58,188 nucleotides of DNA from Gammaproteobacteria bacterium (GTDB lineage: Bacteria; Pseudomonadota; Gammaproteobacteria; Pseudomonadales; Pseudohongiellaceae): NCBI GenBank assembly GCA_002730035.1, contig PBYU01000070.1, positions 1-58,188 of the forward strand. The letters run 5' to 3'. Below the pieces are notes generated by a model. The model was not told where the DNA came from. It worked only from the letters and a program-made list of their open reading frames with translations, and did no database searches. This document shows, piece by piece, positions 45,157 through 53,971 of the stretch (within the stretch, counting starts at the first letter, position 1; each line of letters starts with the position of its first letter). Made by a program: the position numbers and the translations under genes.

Positions 45157-46617
45157 ATGAATATGACGTTTAACGATCTGCTTCCATTAATGCCGATACT
45201 GCTCGTCACCGCTACGGCGGTGCTGGCCATGGTGGTCATCGGTATACGTCGCAGCTATGCGATGACGGCGTCTATTACCATAACAGGCTTGCTGTTAGCT
45301 GCTGTGATGGCGGCGATCCTGATGCCCGGTACCAATCGACAGGTTACACCGTTGCTGATCATCGATCAGTACAGCCTGTTCTTCACTGTAATCATTTGTG
45401 CAGCGGCGATGTTTATCGCCATCTTCAGTTTTCCTTATCTGTCAAACCTGGATGACGACAAGGAGGAGTATTTTCTGCTACTCGGCATCGCCACGATTGG
45501 GGCGGTGGTTATGGTGAGCAGCACCCATTTTATCAGCACCGTATTGGGATTGGAGACACTCAGTATGTCCCTCTATGGCATGGTGGCGTATCCGCTGCAC
45601 AGTAAAAATTCCGCGACACATCCGCTGGAGGCTTCGGTTAAGTACCTGGTGTTATCGGCGGCTGCCTCAGGGTTCATGTTATTTGGAATGGCATTGGTGT
45701 ATGCCCAGACTGGCACGCTGGCGTTCAGCAGTCTGTTGAGCGCCGGTGCAGGTATTTCAGAGGGCTATTCGATAGCGGCACTGCTATTGATCTCGGCAGG
45801 AATCGCCTTCAAGTTATCCCTGGCGCCGTTTCACATGTGGACACCGGATGTATACGAAGGTTCGCCATTGCCGGCTACTACCTATCTGGCCACGATTGGA
45901 AAGGCAGCCATGTTTGTTGTGCTGTTGCGCTTTGTTGAAATTTCCGGTGCATTAAACTTTACATCGGTGGTGGTGGTATTCTCGCTCATCGCCGTGCTAT
46001 CCATTCTGGCCGGGAACCTGCTGGCGCTGCTGCAGAATAATCTGAAGCGCATCCTGGCCTATTCTTCGATTGCCCATATGGGCTACCTGCTGATTGCGGT
46101 GATCGCCAGTTTCTTTGCCGAAGGCACCATCAGTATCGAAGCAGTGACGTTTTATCTATTGGCCTATGTCATCATGTCACTCGGTGCGTTCGGAGTCGCG
46201 TCTGTAGTGTCTACCAGTAAGAGCGAATTCGATGACATCGCCGATTACCAGGGCTTGTTCTGGCGAGCTCCCTGGTTGGCTGCAATCTTCACCTGCATGT
46301 TGCTGTCTCTGGCGGGTATTCCGCTTACCGTGGGCTTCATCGCTAAATTCTACGTGTTTATGGCTGGTGTCGAGTCCGGACTATGGGTCCTGCTGGCGGC
46401 CCTGGTCATTGGTAGCGGCATAGGTCTGTATTACTACTTGCGCATCGTCTATTGCATGTTAACCCCGGCCACAGACAAGACGCCCTTACCGTTCTCCGGG
46501 GTTGAGAGCCTGAGTTCACACAGTGTACTGGCGATACTGTTTGTCTTACTCCTGGTACTGGGTGTTTATCCCGCACCGGTAATGGCGATTATCGAGACGA
46601 TCTCCGCATTCATATAA
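45157..46617 (+). CDS. nuoN: NADH-quinone oxidoreductase subunit N
   Basis: Third antiporter-like subunit, 486 residues. LGLETLSMSLYGMV and FHMWTPDVYEGSPLPAT are NuoN signatures. I start at ATG 45157, just after the nuoM stop; a GTG at 45139 lies inside nuoM. Last subunit of a complete 13-gene NDH-1 set. Only 49 bases, with no visible terminator, separate it from the RnfG-like gene. Confidence 0.97.
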   Translation: MNMTFNDLLPLMPILLVTATAVLAMVVIGIRRSYAMTASITITGLLLAAVMAAILMPGTNRQVTPLLIIDQYSLFFTVIICAAAMFIAIFSFPYLSNLDDDKEEYFLLLGIATIGAVVMVSSTHFISTVLGLETLSMSLYGMVAYPLHSKNSATHPLEASVKYLVLSAAASGFMLFGMALVYAQTGTLAFSSLLSAGAGISEGYSIAALLLISAGIAFKLSLAPFHMWTPDVYEGSPLPATTYLATIGKAAMFVVLLRFVEISGALNFTSVVVVFSLIAVLSILAGNLLALLQNNLKRILAYSSIAHMGYLLIAVIASFFAEGTISIEAVTFYLLAYVIMSLGAFGVASVVSTSKSEFDDIADYQGLFWRAPWLAAIFTCMLLSLAGIPLTVGFIAKFYVFMAGVESGLWVLLAALVIGSGIGLYYYLRIVYCMLTPATDKTPLPFSGVESLSSHSVLAILFVLLLVLGVYPAPVMAIIETISAFI

Positions 46618-46666
46618 TTCACTGTCCAGGGTCGGTATCGATCGGGCTGCCCAGGTCAATCAGACT

Positions 46667-47293
46667 ATGAGACAGGCGCGGCTATTCATCATTATTTTGC
46701 TGCTGGCAGTGGGCCTGGCATATTTCGGTTTTCTAAGTGATGCGGCATTGCTGGACAGCAAGCAGACGTTCGACAGACAGAATCTCTACCAGCTTTTCGA
46801 CCCTGGCAGTTTCGATAATGATCCGCTGCTGGACTCCTTTCTCATCCCGGCCAGTGCCGAGCATGAAACGTTGATCAATCTTCAGCTATTGGGATTAGAG
46901 CGAGATCGGCTTGCCTATATCGCGAGGCGGGGAGATGAGGTGACCGCCATCGCCGTGCCAGCTACGGCAGAAGATGGCTTTAATGGCAGTGTCGAGTTGC
47001 TTATCGCGGTAGATATGTACGGGAGAATTCGCGCCGCCCGAGTCATCGACGATCTGGGTTCTGACGAACTCTATGGCGTTCTGGATGTTATTCAGTCGAA
47101 ATGGATGCAAGAGTTCACCGATAATTCGATGCGCGAAATACTGGGAGTCAGTTGGAAGGCCATTACTTCCGACAATGAATATGATCAATTTGTTGGGGCT
47201 TCCATCACACCGAAGACAGTCTCTAACCGGATTTATGATGCGCTCGTGTTCTTTCAGTCAAACCGCATTGTGCTGATGGCGGGAGAAGGTTAG
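46667..47293 (+). CDS. RnfG-like membrane FMN-binding protein
   Basis: 208 residues with one N-terminal membrane helix (~6-23) and a periplasmic FMN-binding domain. The text follows RnfG/RsxG: IAVPATAEDGFNGSVELLIAVD at ~95-116, then DQFVGASITP. In that motif T181 is the residue expected to carry phosphodiester-linked FMN, added by ApbE. The usual HKETPGLG loop is replaced by IDDLGSDELYG, so it is a divergent member. No other rnf or nqr gene is nearby; it follows nuoN by 49 bases and abuts a methyltransferase gene. Family membership is good; partnership with Complex I is inference from position. The alternative is an Rnf subunit separated from its operon. Confidence 0.8.
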   Translation: MRQARLFIIILLLAVGLAYFGFLSDAALLDSKQTFDRQNLYQLFDPGSFDNDPLLDSFLIPASAEHETLINLQLLGLERDRLAYIARRGDEVTAIAVPATAEDGFNGSVELLIAVDMYGRIRAARVIDDLGSDELYGVLDVIQSKWMQEFTDNSMREILGVSWKAITSDNEYDQFVGASITPKTVSNRIYDALVFFQSNRIVLMAGEG

Positions 47294-48034
47294 TTGGGTT
47301 TCAAGGACCACTTTTCGGGGCACGCGCAGTCCTATGCAGCGGCGCGACCTCAGTACCCTGACGAATTGTTTGCCTTCCTCGCCAACGCGTGTGCAGAGCG
47401 CAGTCTGGCCTGGGACTGCGGGACTGGAAACGGGCAGGCTGCCCGGTCTTTGATGGCTTATTTCAAGCGGGTGATTGCCACCGATGCCAGCGAGCAACAG
47501 ATCGCCCAAGCCACACCCAGTGACAACATCGACTATGCCGTGATGAGGGCCGAAGCACCCAGCTTGGAGGAAGCGACCTTGGATCTGGTGGTCGTCGCCC
47601 AGGCGCTGCATTGGTTCGATGTGGGAGGCTTTTTCGCAGGTGTGGACAGGGTTTTGAAAAAGCAGGGCATCCTGGCAGTCTGGAGTTATGGGCTACATCA
47701 AGTCGATGCAGAAGTTGACGCTATCGTACATCACTTGTACCAGCAAATACTGGGAGATTACTGGCCACCAGAACGCTGTCTGGTCGAGCGTGGCTACGAG
47801 GACATCCAATTCCCTTGCGCGGCGATCGATGCACCGGGTATCGAACTGGAGGTGAACTGGTCCCTCGATCAATTGCTTGCCTACCTCATGTCCTGGTCGG
47901 CAGTACAGCGCTACATGCTGGCTCTTGATGAGAATCCGCTGCAGTTGGTTACGGATGAGTTGACCAGAGTCTGGGGTGCTGCAGCAACTAAAAAGGTAAG
48001 CTGGCCGGTGACGCTGTACGTGGGTCGAAAATAA
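47294..48034 (+). CDS. Class I SAM-dependent methyltransferase
   Basis: 246 residues. DHFSGHAQSYAAARPQYP at the N-terminus and WDCGTGNGQAARSL (SAM motif I, ~39-52) are typical of the methyltransferase-11 group near trans-aconitate and Crg1-like enzymes; LDLVVVAQALHWFD is motif IV. The start is TTG at 47294, directly after the stop of the RnfG-like gene, with GGAGAAGG four bases upstream, so it is co-translated with it. The substrate is unknown. Confidence 0.85.
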   Translation: MGFKDHFSGHAQSYAAARPQYPDELFAFLANACAERSLAWDCGTGNGQAARSLMAYFKRVIATDASEQQIAQATPSDNIDYAVMRAEAPSLEEATLDLVVVAQALHWFDVGGFFAGVDRVLKKQGILAVWSYGLHQVDAEVDAIVHHLYQQILGDYWPPERCLVERGYEDIQFPCAAIDAPGIELEVNWSLDQLLAYLMSWSAVQRYMLALDENPLQLVTDELTRVWGAAATKKVSWPVTLYVGRK

Positions 48035-48055
48035 TCACAGACCACCCGGACTGCC

Positions 48056-48084
48056 TTGGTATTAGAGGACAATCAGACTATCAT
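48056..48084 (+). promoter_or_regulatory. Sigma-70 promoter for gpsA
   Basis: TTGGTA, a 17-base spacer and TATCAT, 38 bases before the gpsA start. It suggests gpsA begins a new unit after the nuo/RnfG-like/methyltransferase run. Confidence 0.48.
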
Positions 48085-48121
48085 GACGTCGCTCTATTTT
48101 GCCTGCAAGGACTTTTGACGA

Positions 48122-49153
48122 TTGAGTAAAATCTCTGTAATCGGTGGTGGCAGTTTCGGGACTGTTATCGCGGACATTATCGCCTTGAACGGCCACGATG
48201 TGCGTTTCTGGATGCGCAGCGAAGAACTGGCTAATGAAGTAAATCGAAGCCACGAGAACTCACAATACCTGCCGGGTTACCCGCTCGATCATCTTGTGGT
48301 TGCAACCCATGACATGGCGATAGCAGTCGGTGGCAGCGAGGTTATTTTTGTGGCCGTGCCAAGCGCCTCTTTTCGCCAGGTGGTCAAGAACATGATTGAG
48401 CATGCGCCTGCTGAAGTGATTCTGGTCAGTACAACCAAAGGAATTGAGAGTGGCACATTCGATCTGATGAGCCAGATCCTGATAGAAGAGGCTCCTGCAG
48501 CGAGGGTTGGGGTGCTCAGTGGGCCCAACCTGGCCAAGGAAATCGCCAGCAAAGACTTAACTGGCACCGTTATTGCCAGTAATCATGAAGAAGTGAGAGG
48601 GCGCGTCAAGGAAGTATTAAAATCAGAATTTTTTCGTGTCTATACCAACGATGATATGTTCGGTGTCGAGCTCGGCGGCTCGCTGAAGAATATCTATGCC
48701 ATTATCGCCGGCATTGCGGCGGCATTGGGTATGGGTTACAACACCAACAGTATGTTGGTGACGCGCAGCCTTACCGAGATGGCCCGATTTGGCAAGGAGT
48801 TGGGTGCCGATCCCATGACTTTTCTTGGACTGGCCGGTGTGGGCGATCTGGTTGTTACTTGTTCCACACCATTGAGTCGAAACTATCGTATCGGCCTCGC
48901 TCTGGGGCAGGGAAAGACAATCGATGCGGCCGTGGCAGAGGTCGGACAGGTGGCCGAAGGAGTCAATACTGTCAAGCAGGTCAAGGAAAAAGCCGATGAA
49001 CTTGGCGTCTATATGCCCCTGGCCAGCGGTTTGTTTAGAATTATTTATGAGAATGAGTCGATGGAGAATATTATTTCCTCATTGATGCTGAGTGAACAGG
49101 CGCTGGATGTAGAATTTGCAGCCAGTGAAGAGAAAATACTCGTCGAAAAATAG
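48122..49153 (+). CDS. gpsA: Glycerol-3-phosphate dehydrogenase [NAD(P)+]
   Basis: Reduces dihydroxyacetone phosphate to sn-glycerol-3-phosphate for phospholipid synthesis, 343 residues. GGGSFGTVIADIIALNGH is the dinucleotide loop (~7-24), SGPNLAKEI and the catalytic lysine region ELGGSLKNIYAI follow. The start is TTG at 48122 with AAGGA about ten bases upstream; no in-frame ATG lies near. Normal length. Confidence 0.95.
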   Translation: MSKISVIGGGSFGTVIADIIALNGHDVRFWMRSEELANEVNRSHENSQYLPGYPLDHLVVATHDMAIAVGGSEVIFVAVPSASFRQVVKNMIEHAPAEVILVSTTKGIESGTFDLMSQILIEEAPAARVGVLSGPNLAKEIASKDLTGTVIASNHEEVRGRVKEVLKSEFFRVYTNDDMFGVELGGSLKNIYAIIAGIAAALGMGYNTNSMLVTRSLTEMARFGKELGADPMTFLGLAGVGDLVVTCSTPLSRNYRIGLALGQGKTIDAAVAEVGQVAEGVNTVKQVKEKADELGVYMPLASGLFRIIYENESMENIISSLMLSEQALDVEFAASEEKILVEK

Positions 49154-49189
49154 TAGAAGAGTAAAGAATGCAACAGTGGCAGCACTAAA

Positions 49190-49207
49190 AAGTGCTGACC
49201 CGATAAT
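49190..49207. promoter_or_regulatory. Perfect hairpin before the DUF4389 gene
   Basis: CAGCACT and AGTGCTG form a 7-bp stem with an AAAA loop, 13 bases before the start. No T-run follows. It may mark the end of the gpsA mRNA or a 5' structure of the next gene. Confidence 0.4.
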
Positions 49208-49219
49208 AGAGGATTAGTT

Positions 49220-49714
49220 ATGCCAGAAGGGTTAGAAGAATCAAAAGAGCCAACTAAGTTAGATGGTATTGTTGATAACGCCATGCAAGTATCGGCCTGG
49301 ATTCGTGTAATATTTATGCTCGCCTTCGCGATCGTCCTTTACCTGGTAATCGCGCCAGTCATTCTCGTGCTGATGATAGTGCAGGCCTTGTTCGTAATTA
49401 TTACCGGTGATAGTAATAGTAATCTCAGATTTCTGGGGGCAGCGCTCAGTAAATACATATTCCAAGTCTTGGAATTTCTTTCCTACAACTCGAATACAAA
49501 GCCCTTTCCATTTTCTGATTTTCCGAAAGTTGATAATGATGAATTCAATCCCCCATCAGCCGCAAAGAAGGAAGCAGGAGATACTTCGAGCGTAAAGAAA
49601 AAAGCGCCATCCAGGAAAGCTTCCAGAAAGAAGGCCGCGCCAAAAAAAGCAGCTGCGAAGCAAGAACAATCTGAAAGTTTTGGAGATGGCGCTACAGACA
49701 AAGGGCCGGAATAA
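49220..49714 (+). CDS. DUF4389 membrane protein with Lys/Ala-rich tail
   Basis: 164 residues. Two adjoining hydrophobic helices (~28-50 and ~52-62) and the NLRFLGAALSKYIFQVLEFLSYNS block are DUF4389. The last ~55 residues (from ~112) are rich in Lys and Ala with repeated KKA units, like histone H1 or AlgP tails, and should be cytosolic and able to bind nucleic acid or anionic surfaces; that role is inference. GAGGA precedes the ATG. Function unknown. Confidence 0.82.
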   Translation: MPEGLEESKEPTKLDGIVDNAMQVSAWIRVIFMLAFAIVLYLVIAPVILVLMIVQALFVIITGDSNSNLRFLGAALSKYIFQVLEFLSYNSNTKPFPFSDFPKVDNDEFNPPSAAKKEAGDTSSVKKKAPSRKASRKKAAPKKAAAKQEQSESFGDGATDKGPE

Positions 49715-49717
49715 AGG

Positions 49718-49734
49718 TGGATTAAAATAATCCA
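49718..49734 (+). terminator. Hairpin after the DUF4389 gene
   Basis: TGGATTA and TAATCCA pair over 7 bp with an AAA loop, three bases past the stop. Only a mixed T/C tail follows, so it is a weak terminator candidate. Confidence 0.3.
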
Positions 49735-49775
49735 TCTGTCCTGAGATTGGTCTGATTTAGCAGGCAACTTTTACA

Positions 49776-50234
49776 ATGTTAATTTACTTGGTACGTCACG
49801 GCATTGCAGACAGGAGGGCACTATCTGATCCCGAACGTGAACTGACACCCGTTGGTGTTGCGCAAAACCGCTGCGTGGTGGAAAAACTCTTTCTACAATC
49901 GCCGGCCCTGACAAAGGGCGTCGTGAGTCCCTATGAGCGGGCCAGGCAGACGGCAGCAGACTTCGGTTTAACATTTCCCAACCTGGAGTTCGAGGTTAGC
50001 GATTTAATTACTCCTAACGGCGATCCTTATGCAATAATGAATTTTATGGATGAAAATCAGCAACACAATTTGATAATGATCAGCCACAATCCACTACTTT
50101 CGAAGCTGCTCTCTCTGTTGGTGGATGGCACCATCGAAACAGCTCGCCAGATCAACACCAGTACGGTTGTCTGTATACTGATGGATGTTGTGGCACCAGG
50201 TTGCGGCGAGGTTAAATACATACTCGAACCATGA
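49776..50234 (+). CDS. sixA: Phosphohistidine phosphatase SixA
   Basis: Histidine phosphatase of the RHG superfamily, 152 residues. It removes phosphate from phosphohistidine, in E. coli from the nitrogen phosphotransferase protein NPr and from ArcB. The catalytic RHG is R7-H8-G9 (LVRHGIADRR); the second histidine is in MISHNPLL. It overlaps the next gene by ATGA. Confidence 0.92.
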   Translation: MLIYLVRHGIADRRALSDPERELTPVGVAQNRCVVEKLFLQSPALTKGVVSPYERARQTAADFGLTFPNLEFEVSDLITPNGDPYAIMNFMDENQQHNLIMISHNPLLSKLLSLLVDGTIETARQINTSTVVCILMDVVAPGCGEVKYILEP

Positions 50235-51175
50235 ATAGTATTTGGCCGCAGGATTGCAAGGTAGTCTTCATTTTGTCACTGGTCTGGCTGATACCTGGTA
50301 TCGCTTCTGCCCAACCAGTCGGTGTGACTACGAGCTATACGGATCACCCCATAATCGATCGCTTTCCAGACTCGGAAATCACCAGTATTGAGGTCGATGA
50401 AGATGTGAACTACCAGCTGGTCCTCAGCGGCTTGCAGCGCACCAGAGGGCTGGTTACTCCGGAAGACTCCGAACGCCTGCGAGGCGATGTCACCAAGGTG
50501 GTTTACGAGATATCGCAGGAATTTACTGGCGAAGATGTATTTCAGTTTTTCCGCGAACAAGTTCAGGAGAAAAACTATACTGAGTTGTTCAGCTGCACTG
50601 GCCGCGGTTGCGGAAGTAGTAATTATTGGGCGAATGATATCTTCGGAAACCGTATTCTGTATGGGCCGGAGAGGAATCAGTATTACCTGGCGATGCGGGC
50701 GGACAACGGGCTGGAAAATCCTCCGCATATCGCTCTTTATATTATCACCCGTGGCAATCGTCGGATTTATGCTTACCTGGAAATAGTCGAAGTCGGTGGC
50801 ACCCAGATTCGCTTCGATATCATTGAGACGAACAATCTGCTGGAGAGCCTCCGTGCGCAGGGAAGCGTCATTGCACCCAATTTGAGTTTCGTCGCCGATA
50901 ACACGCTCTCTGCCGAGAGTGAATTGACGCCGATAGCCAACATGCTACGCGACGATCCCTCGGTGAACGTCTACCTGGTGGTGCACCTGGGAGGAGCGGA
51001 GCCGCTGGATACCTTGATGAGCCGTTCTCTGGCCAGGGCGGAGCTGTTAAAGCGACAGCTGGAGAATCTGGGTATCGCTGCAGATCGCGTCATTGCTCGA
51101 GGTGTGGGACCGCTGGCTCCAGTCTGTGGGTTGGCCGATTGCCGTGACAGGATTGAGATAGTGCTCAGGCAATAG
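50231..51175 (+). CDS. DUF4892 / OmpA-like domain envelope protein
   Basis: 314 residues with a signal peptide (~1-28, ending near GIASAQP). Residues ~35-200 match the DUF4892 pattern as I know it (HPIIDRFPDSEI..., RNQYYLAMRA, GNRRIYAYLEIVEV). Residues ~215-314 look like an OmpA-type peptidoglycan-binding fold: DDPSVNVYLVVHLGG, then SRSLARAELLKRQLENLGI and GVGPLAPVC. It should be in the periplasm or outer membrane, contacting the wall. The start is coupled to sixA. It faces folE one base apart. Specific role unknown. Confidence 0.8.
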   Translation: MNSIWPQDCKVVFILSLVWLIPGIASAQPVGVTTSYTDHPIIDRFPDSEITSIEVDEDVNYQLVLSGLQRTRGLVTPEDSERLRGDVTKVVYEISQEFTGEDVFQFFREQVQEKNYTELFSCTGRGCGSSNYWANDIFGNRILYGPERNQYYLAMRADNGLENPPHIALYIITRGNRRIYAYLEIVEVGGTQIRFDIIETNNLLESLRAQGSVIAPNLSFVADNTLSAESELTPIANMLRDDPSVNVYLVVHLGGAEPLDTLMSRSLARAELLKRQLENLGIAADRVIARGVGPLAPVCGLADCRDRIEIVLRQ

Positions 51176-51176
51176 G

Positions 51177-51716
51177 CTATTTCAGCAGCGAAAGGAATTC
51201 GTTACGCGTGCTGTGACTGTTTCTAAAAGCCCCCAGCATGCACGAGGTAGTCATCACGGAGTTTTGTTTTTCGACACCCCGCATCATCATGCACATATGC
51301 TGTGCTTCAATTATAACAGCGGCGCCTGCGGCACCGGTCTTGTCGACAATACAATTGGCAATCTCATTGGTGAGATTTTCCTGAATCTGCAATCTTCTGG
51401 CAAAAACATCAACCACGCGTGCGATTTTTGATAAACCTATTACCCTGCCGTTTGGTAAGTAAGCGACATGGCACTTTCCAATAAATGGCAGCAAGTGATG
51501 TTCGCACATCGAATACAATTCGATGTTCTTGACGATTACCATCTCGTCTGTATCTGAAGGAAACAGAGCCTGGTTGATGACATCGTCGATATTTATGTCA
51601 TAACCCTGCATCAGGAAACGCATCGCCTCGGCGGCACGTCTCGGAGTATCGATCAGTCCGGCTCGAGCAGGATCTTCACCGATTTCCTTGAGGATTTGTA
51701 AGTAAGACTGTTCCAT
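51177..51716 (-). CDS. folE: GTP cyclohydrolase I
   Basis: Converts GTP to dihydroneopterin triphosphate, the first step of tetrahydrofolate synthesis; 179 residues. Zinc ligands C71 and H74 lie in MCEHHLLPF and a later cysteine in [17 protein letters not shown] and [15 protein letters not shown] are intact. Single leftward gene, divergent from prmB across 142 bases. Confidence 0.95.
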   Translation of the reverse strand: MEQSYLQILKEIGEDPARAGLIDTPRRAAEAMRFLMQGYDINIDDVINQALFPSDTDEMVIVKNIELYSMCEHHLLPFIGKCHVAYLPNGRVIGLSKIARVVDVFARRLQIQENLTNEIANCIVDKTGAAGAAVIIEAQHMCMMMRGVEKQNSVMTTSCMLGAFRNSHSTRNEFLSLLK

Positions 51717-51858
51717 ACAGTGCAGCTGTCGTAAACCTATGGCCTGAATGCCAATTGCTTGATTGGGAGTACTTAAAATAAGGAAGCTACCCTACGATAA
51801 GCTTTAACAATGGTAAAGTCTTTTTGCTACTTGAGGGCTACAATAGTAGCGCCACCGA

Positions 51859-52737
51859 ATGAAATTGAACAAAGTTATAAATGACATCGCGAACAGCTTT
51901 GCTGCGGCAGATCTCCACTACGGGCACGGCACGGACAATCCCTATGATGAATCGGTGTACTTGATATTCAGCCTGCTTGGTATCGATTTTGAGCAAGATC
52001 CGGAGTCACATAAACGAACGCTTAGCTATGAAGAGTTGCAGTTGCTAAAGAGCAAAGTCGCACAACGCATCGAGAAACGAACACCGGTAGCTTTCCTGGT
52101 AGGCGAGGCCTGGTTTGCTGGTCACAAATTCAACTGCGATGCACGTGCATTGATTCCACGGTCGCCAATCGCGGAGTTGATTACGCAGAAATTTCAAGCG
52201 TTGATCGAGTCACCCCCACGCCGCATCCTGGATCTTTGCTGTGGTGGTGGTTGTATCGGCATTGCTTGCGCACATGAATTTCCAGACAGCCAGGTAGATC
52301 TCGTGGACCTGTCCGAGGATTGTCTGGCATTGGCGGCGGACAATGTAGGGCTGCACAAGCTTGCCGAGCGTGTCAGTTGTATTCGCTCAGACCTCTTCAG
52401 TGGCTTGGACGGGACCTATGATCTGATTGTGAGCAATCCGCCTTATGTATCACGACAGGAACTCCAAGCGCTGCCCGCCGAGTATCGGCATGAACCTCAA
52501 GCAGGTTTACTCAGCCACGACGACGGGCTGCAAATACCGCTCACCCTGCTGCAGCGGGCGGGGGATTTTCTCAGCAGCGACGGTCTGTTAATTATGGAAG
52601 TAGGGTATTCGGCCGAATTACTAGTACATCGGTTACCCGATGTGCCATTCCTATGGCTTGAATTCGAGCATGGCGGGGAAGGGGTCTTCGCCCTGCAGGC
52701 AGCGCAGCTACGACAGTACAGCGATAGCCTCAATTAG
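51859..52737 (+). CDS. prmB: Ribosomal protein L3 glutamine N5-methyltransferase
   Basis: Methylates a glutamine of ribosomal protein uL3, 292 residues. SAM motif [13 protein letters not shown] is at 125-137 and the NPPY catalytic motif at 193-196. PrmB is favoured over PrmC because of the N-terminal domain and the aroC neighbourhood; PrmC usually sits with prfA. Upstream TACAAT may be a -10. Confidence 0.92.
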   Translation: MKLNKVINDIANSFAAADLHYGHGTDNPYDESVYLIFSLLGIDFEQDPESHKRTLSYEELQLLKSKVAQRIEKRTPVAFLVGEAWFAGHKFNCDARALIPRSPIAELITQKFQALIESPPRRILDLCCGGGCIGIACAHEFPDSQVDLVDLSEDCLALAADNVGLHKLAERVSCIRSDLFSGLDGTYDLIVSNPPYVSRQELQALPAEYRHEPQAGLLSHDDGLQIPLTLLQRAGDFLSSDGLLIMEVGYSAELLVHRLPDVPFLWLEFEHGGEGVFALQAAQLRQYSDSLN

Positions 52738-52798
52738 TGTACAATGCTCTGCTTTTTGTTCCCCTGCCAGCTTTGCACTCCGCAACTCGAGCTTTCAA

Positions 52799-53884
52799 AT
52801 GTCAGGAAATACTTTAGGTAAGTTATTTACGGTGACAAGCTTTGGCGAAAGCCATGGGCCTGCCCTCGGCTGCGTGGTGGATGGCTGTCCTTCTGGCATG
52901 GAACTCAGCGAAGCAGACATGCAGAGGGACCTGGACAGACGCAAACCAGGCCAATCCCGCTTTACAACCCAGCGGCAGGAAGCCGATACGGTCAAGATCT
53001 TATCGGGTGTGTTCGAAGGCAAGACCACCGGTACACCGATCGGTTTATTAATTGAAAATACCGATCAGCGACCGAAGGATTACAGCAAGATCAAGGATCA
53101 ATTTCGTCCGGGCCACGCCGATTATAGCTACTGGAAGAAATACGGCATACGCGACTACCGCGGTGGTGGTCGTGCTTCGGCGCGGGAAACGGCGATGCGT
53201 GTGGCAGCCGGGGCGATCGGCAAGAAATACCTCAAACAACACTGTGGCACGGAAATCGTCGGCTACCTGAGTCAGCTAGGCCCCATAGCCGTGGAGAAGG
53301 TGGATTTTGCCGAAATAGCGCGCAATACCTTCTTCTGCCCGGACGCGACCAAGGTCGCCGCACTGGAAGAATATATGGCGGCGCTGAGCAAAGAAGGCAA
53401 CTCTATCGGCGCGCGCATTACCGTACAGGCCAGCAATGTACCCGCTGGGCTGGGCGAGCCGATATTCGATCGGCTCGACGCCGATCTAGCGAAGGCGCTG
53501 ATGAGCATTAATGCGGTCAAAGGCGTGGAAATCGGTGCCGGATTCAACTCGGTAACTCAGAAAGGCACCGAGCACCGCGATGAGATTACGCCTCAGGGCT
53601 TCCTCAGTAATAATGCCGGCGGGATATTAGGCGGAATTTCCAGCGGCCAGGATATACTGGCCAGTATCGCCCTGAAGCCCACCTCGAGCATACGTATTCC
53701 GGGAAAGTCGATAAATACCGAGGGAAAGGCGGATGAAGTGACAACCACCGGCCGTCACGATCCCTGTGTTGGCATACGCGCCACCCCCATTGCAGAGGCT
53801 ATGCTGGCCCTGGTACTCATGGATCATTTCCTGAGAGACCGAGCCCAGATCGGACTGTCGCGAAAAGCCTCGTCTACCCCCTAG
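52799..53884 (+). CDS. aroC: Chorismate synthase
   Basis: Last step of the shikimate pathway, EPSP to chorismate with reduced FMN; 361 residues. Signatures [36 protein letters not shown] and the C-terminal GRHDPCVG with [10 protein letters not shown] are complete. I start at ATG 52799 (MSGNTLGK), 61 bases after prmB; the open frame extends upstream but the protein does not. Confidence 0.97.
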   Translation: MSGNTLGKLFTVTSFGESHGPALGCVVDGCPSGMELSEADMQRDLDRRKPGQSRFTTQRQEADTVKILSGVFEGKTTGTPIGLLIENTDQRPKDYSKIKDQFRPGHADYSYWKKYGIRDYRGGGRASARETAMRVAAGAIGKKYLKQHCGTEIVGYLSQLGPIAVEKVDFAEIARNTFFCPDATKVAALEEYMAALSKEGNSIGARITVQASNVPAGLGEPIFDRLDADLAKALMSINAVKGVEIGAGFNSVTQKGTEHRDEITPQGFLSNNAGGILGGISSGQDILASIALKPTSSIRIPGKSINTEGKADEVTTTGRHDPCVGIRATPIAEAMLALVLMDHFLRDRAQIGLSRKASSTP

Positions 53885-53908
53885 TAGATGAAGTACTCTT
53901 CTGAATAT

Positions 53909-53936
53909 TTTATAAATATAAACAGTACCTTATAAT
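53909..53936 (+). promoter_or_regulatory. Promoter for leuC-leuD
   Basis: TTTATA, a 16-base spacer and a perfect TATAAT, in an 87-base AT-rich gap before leuC. Leader of about 30 bases, with no room for a leucine attenuator peptide. Confidence 0.5.
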
Positions 53937-53971
53937 ATAATTGCACTAAATTAGTTTAAGTTGGTAATGCT

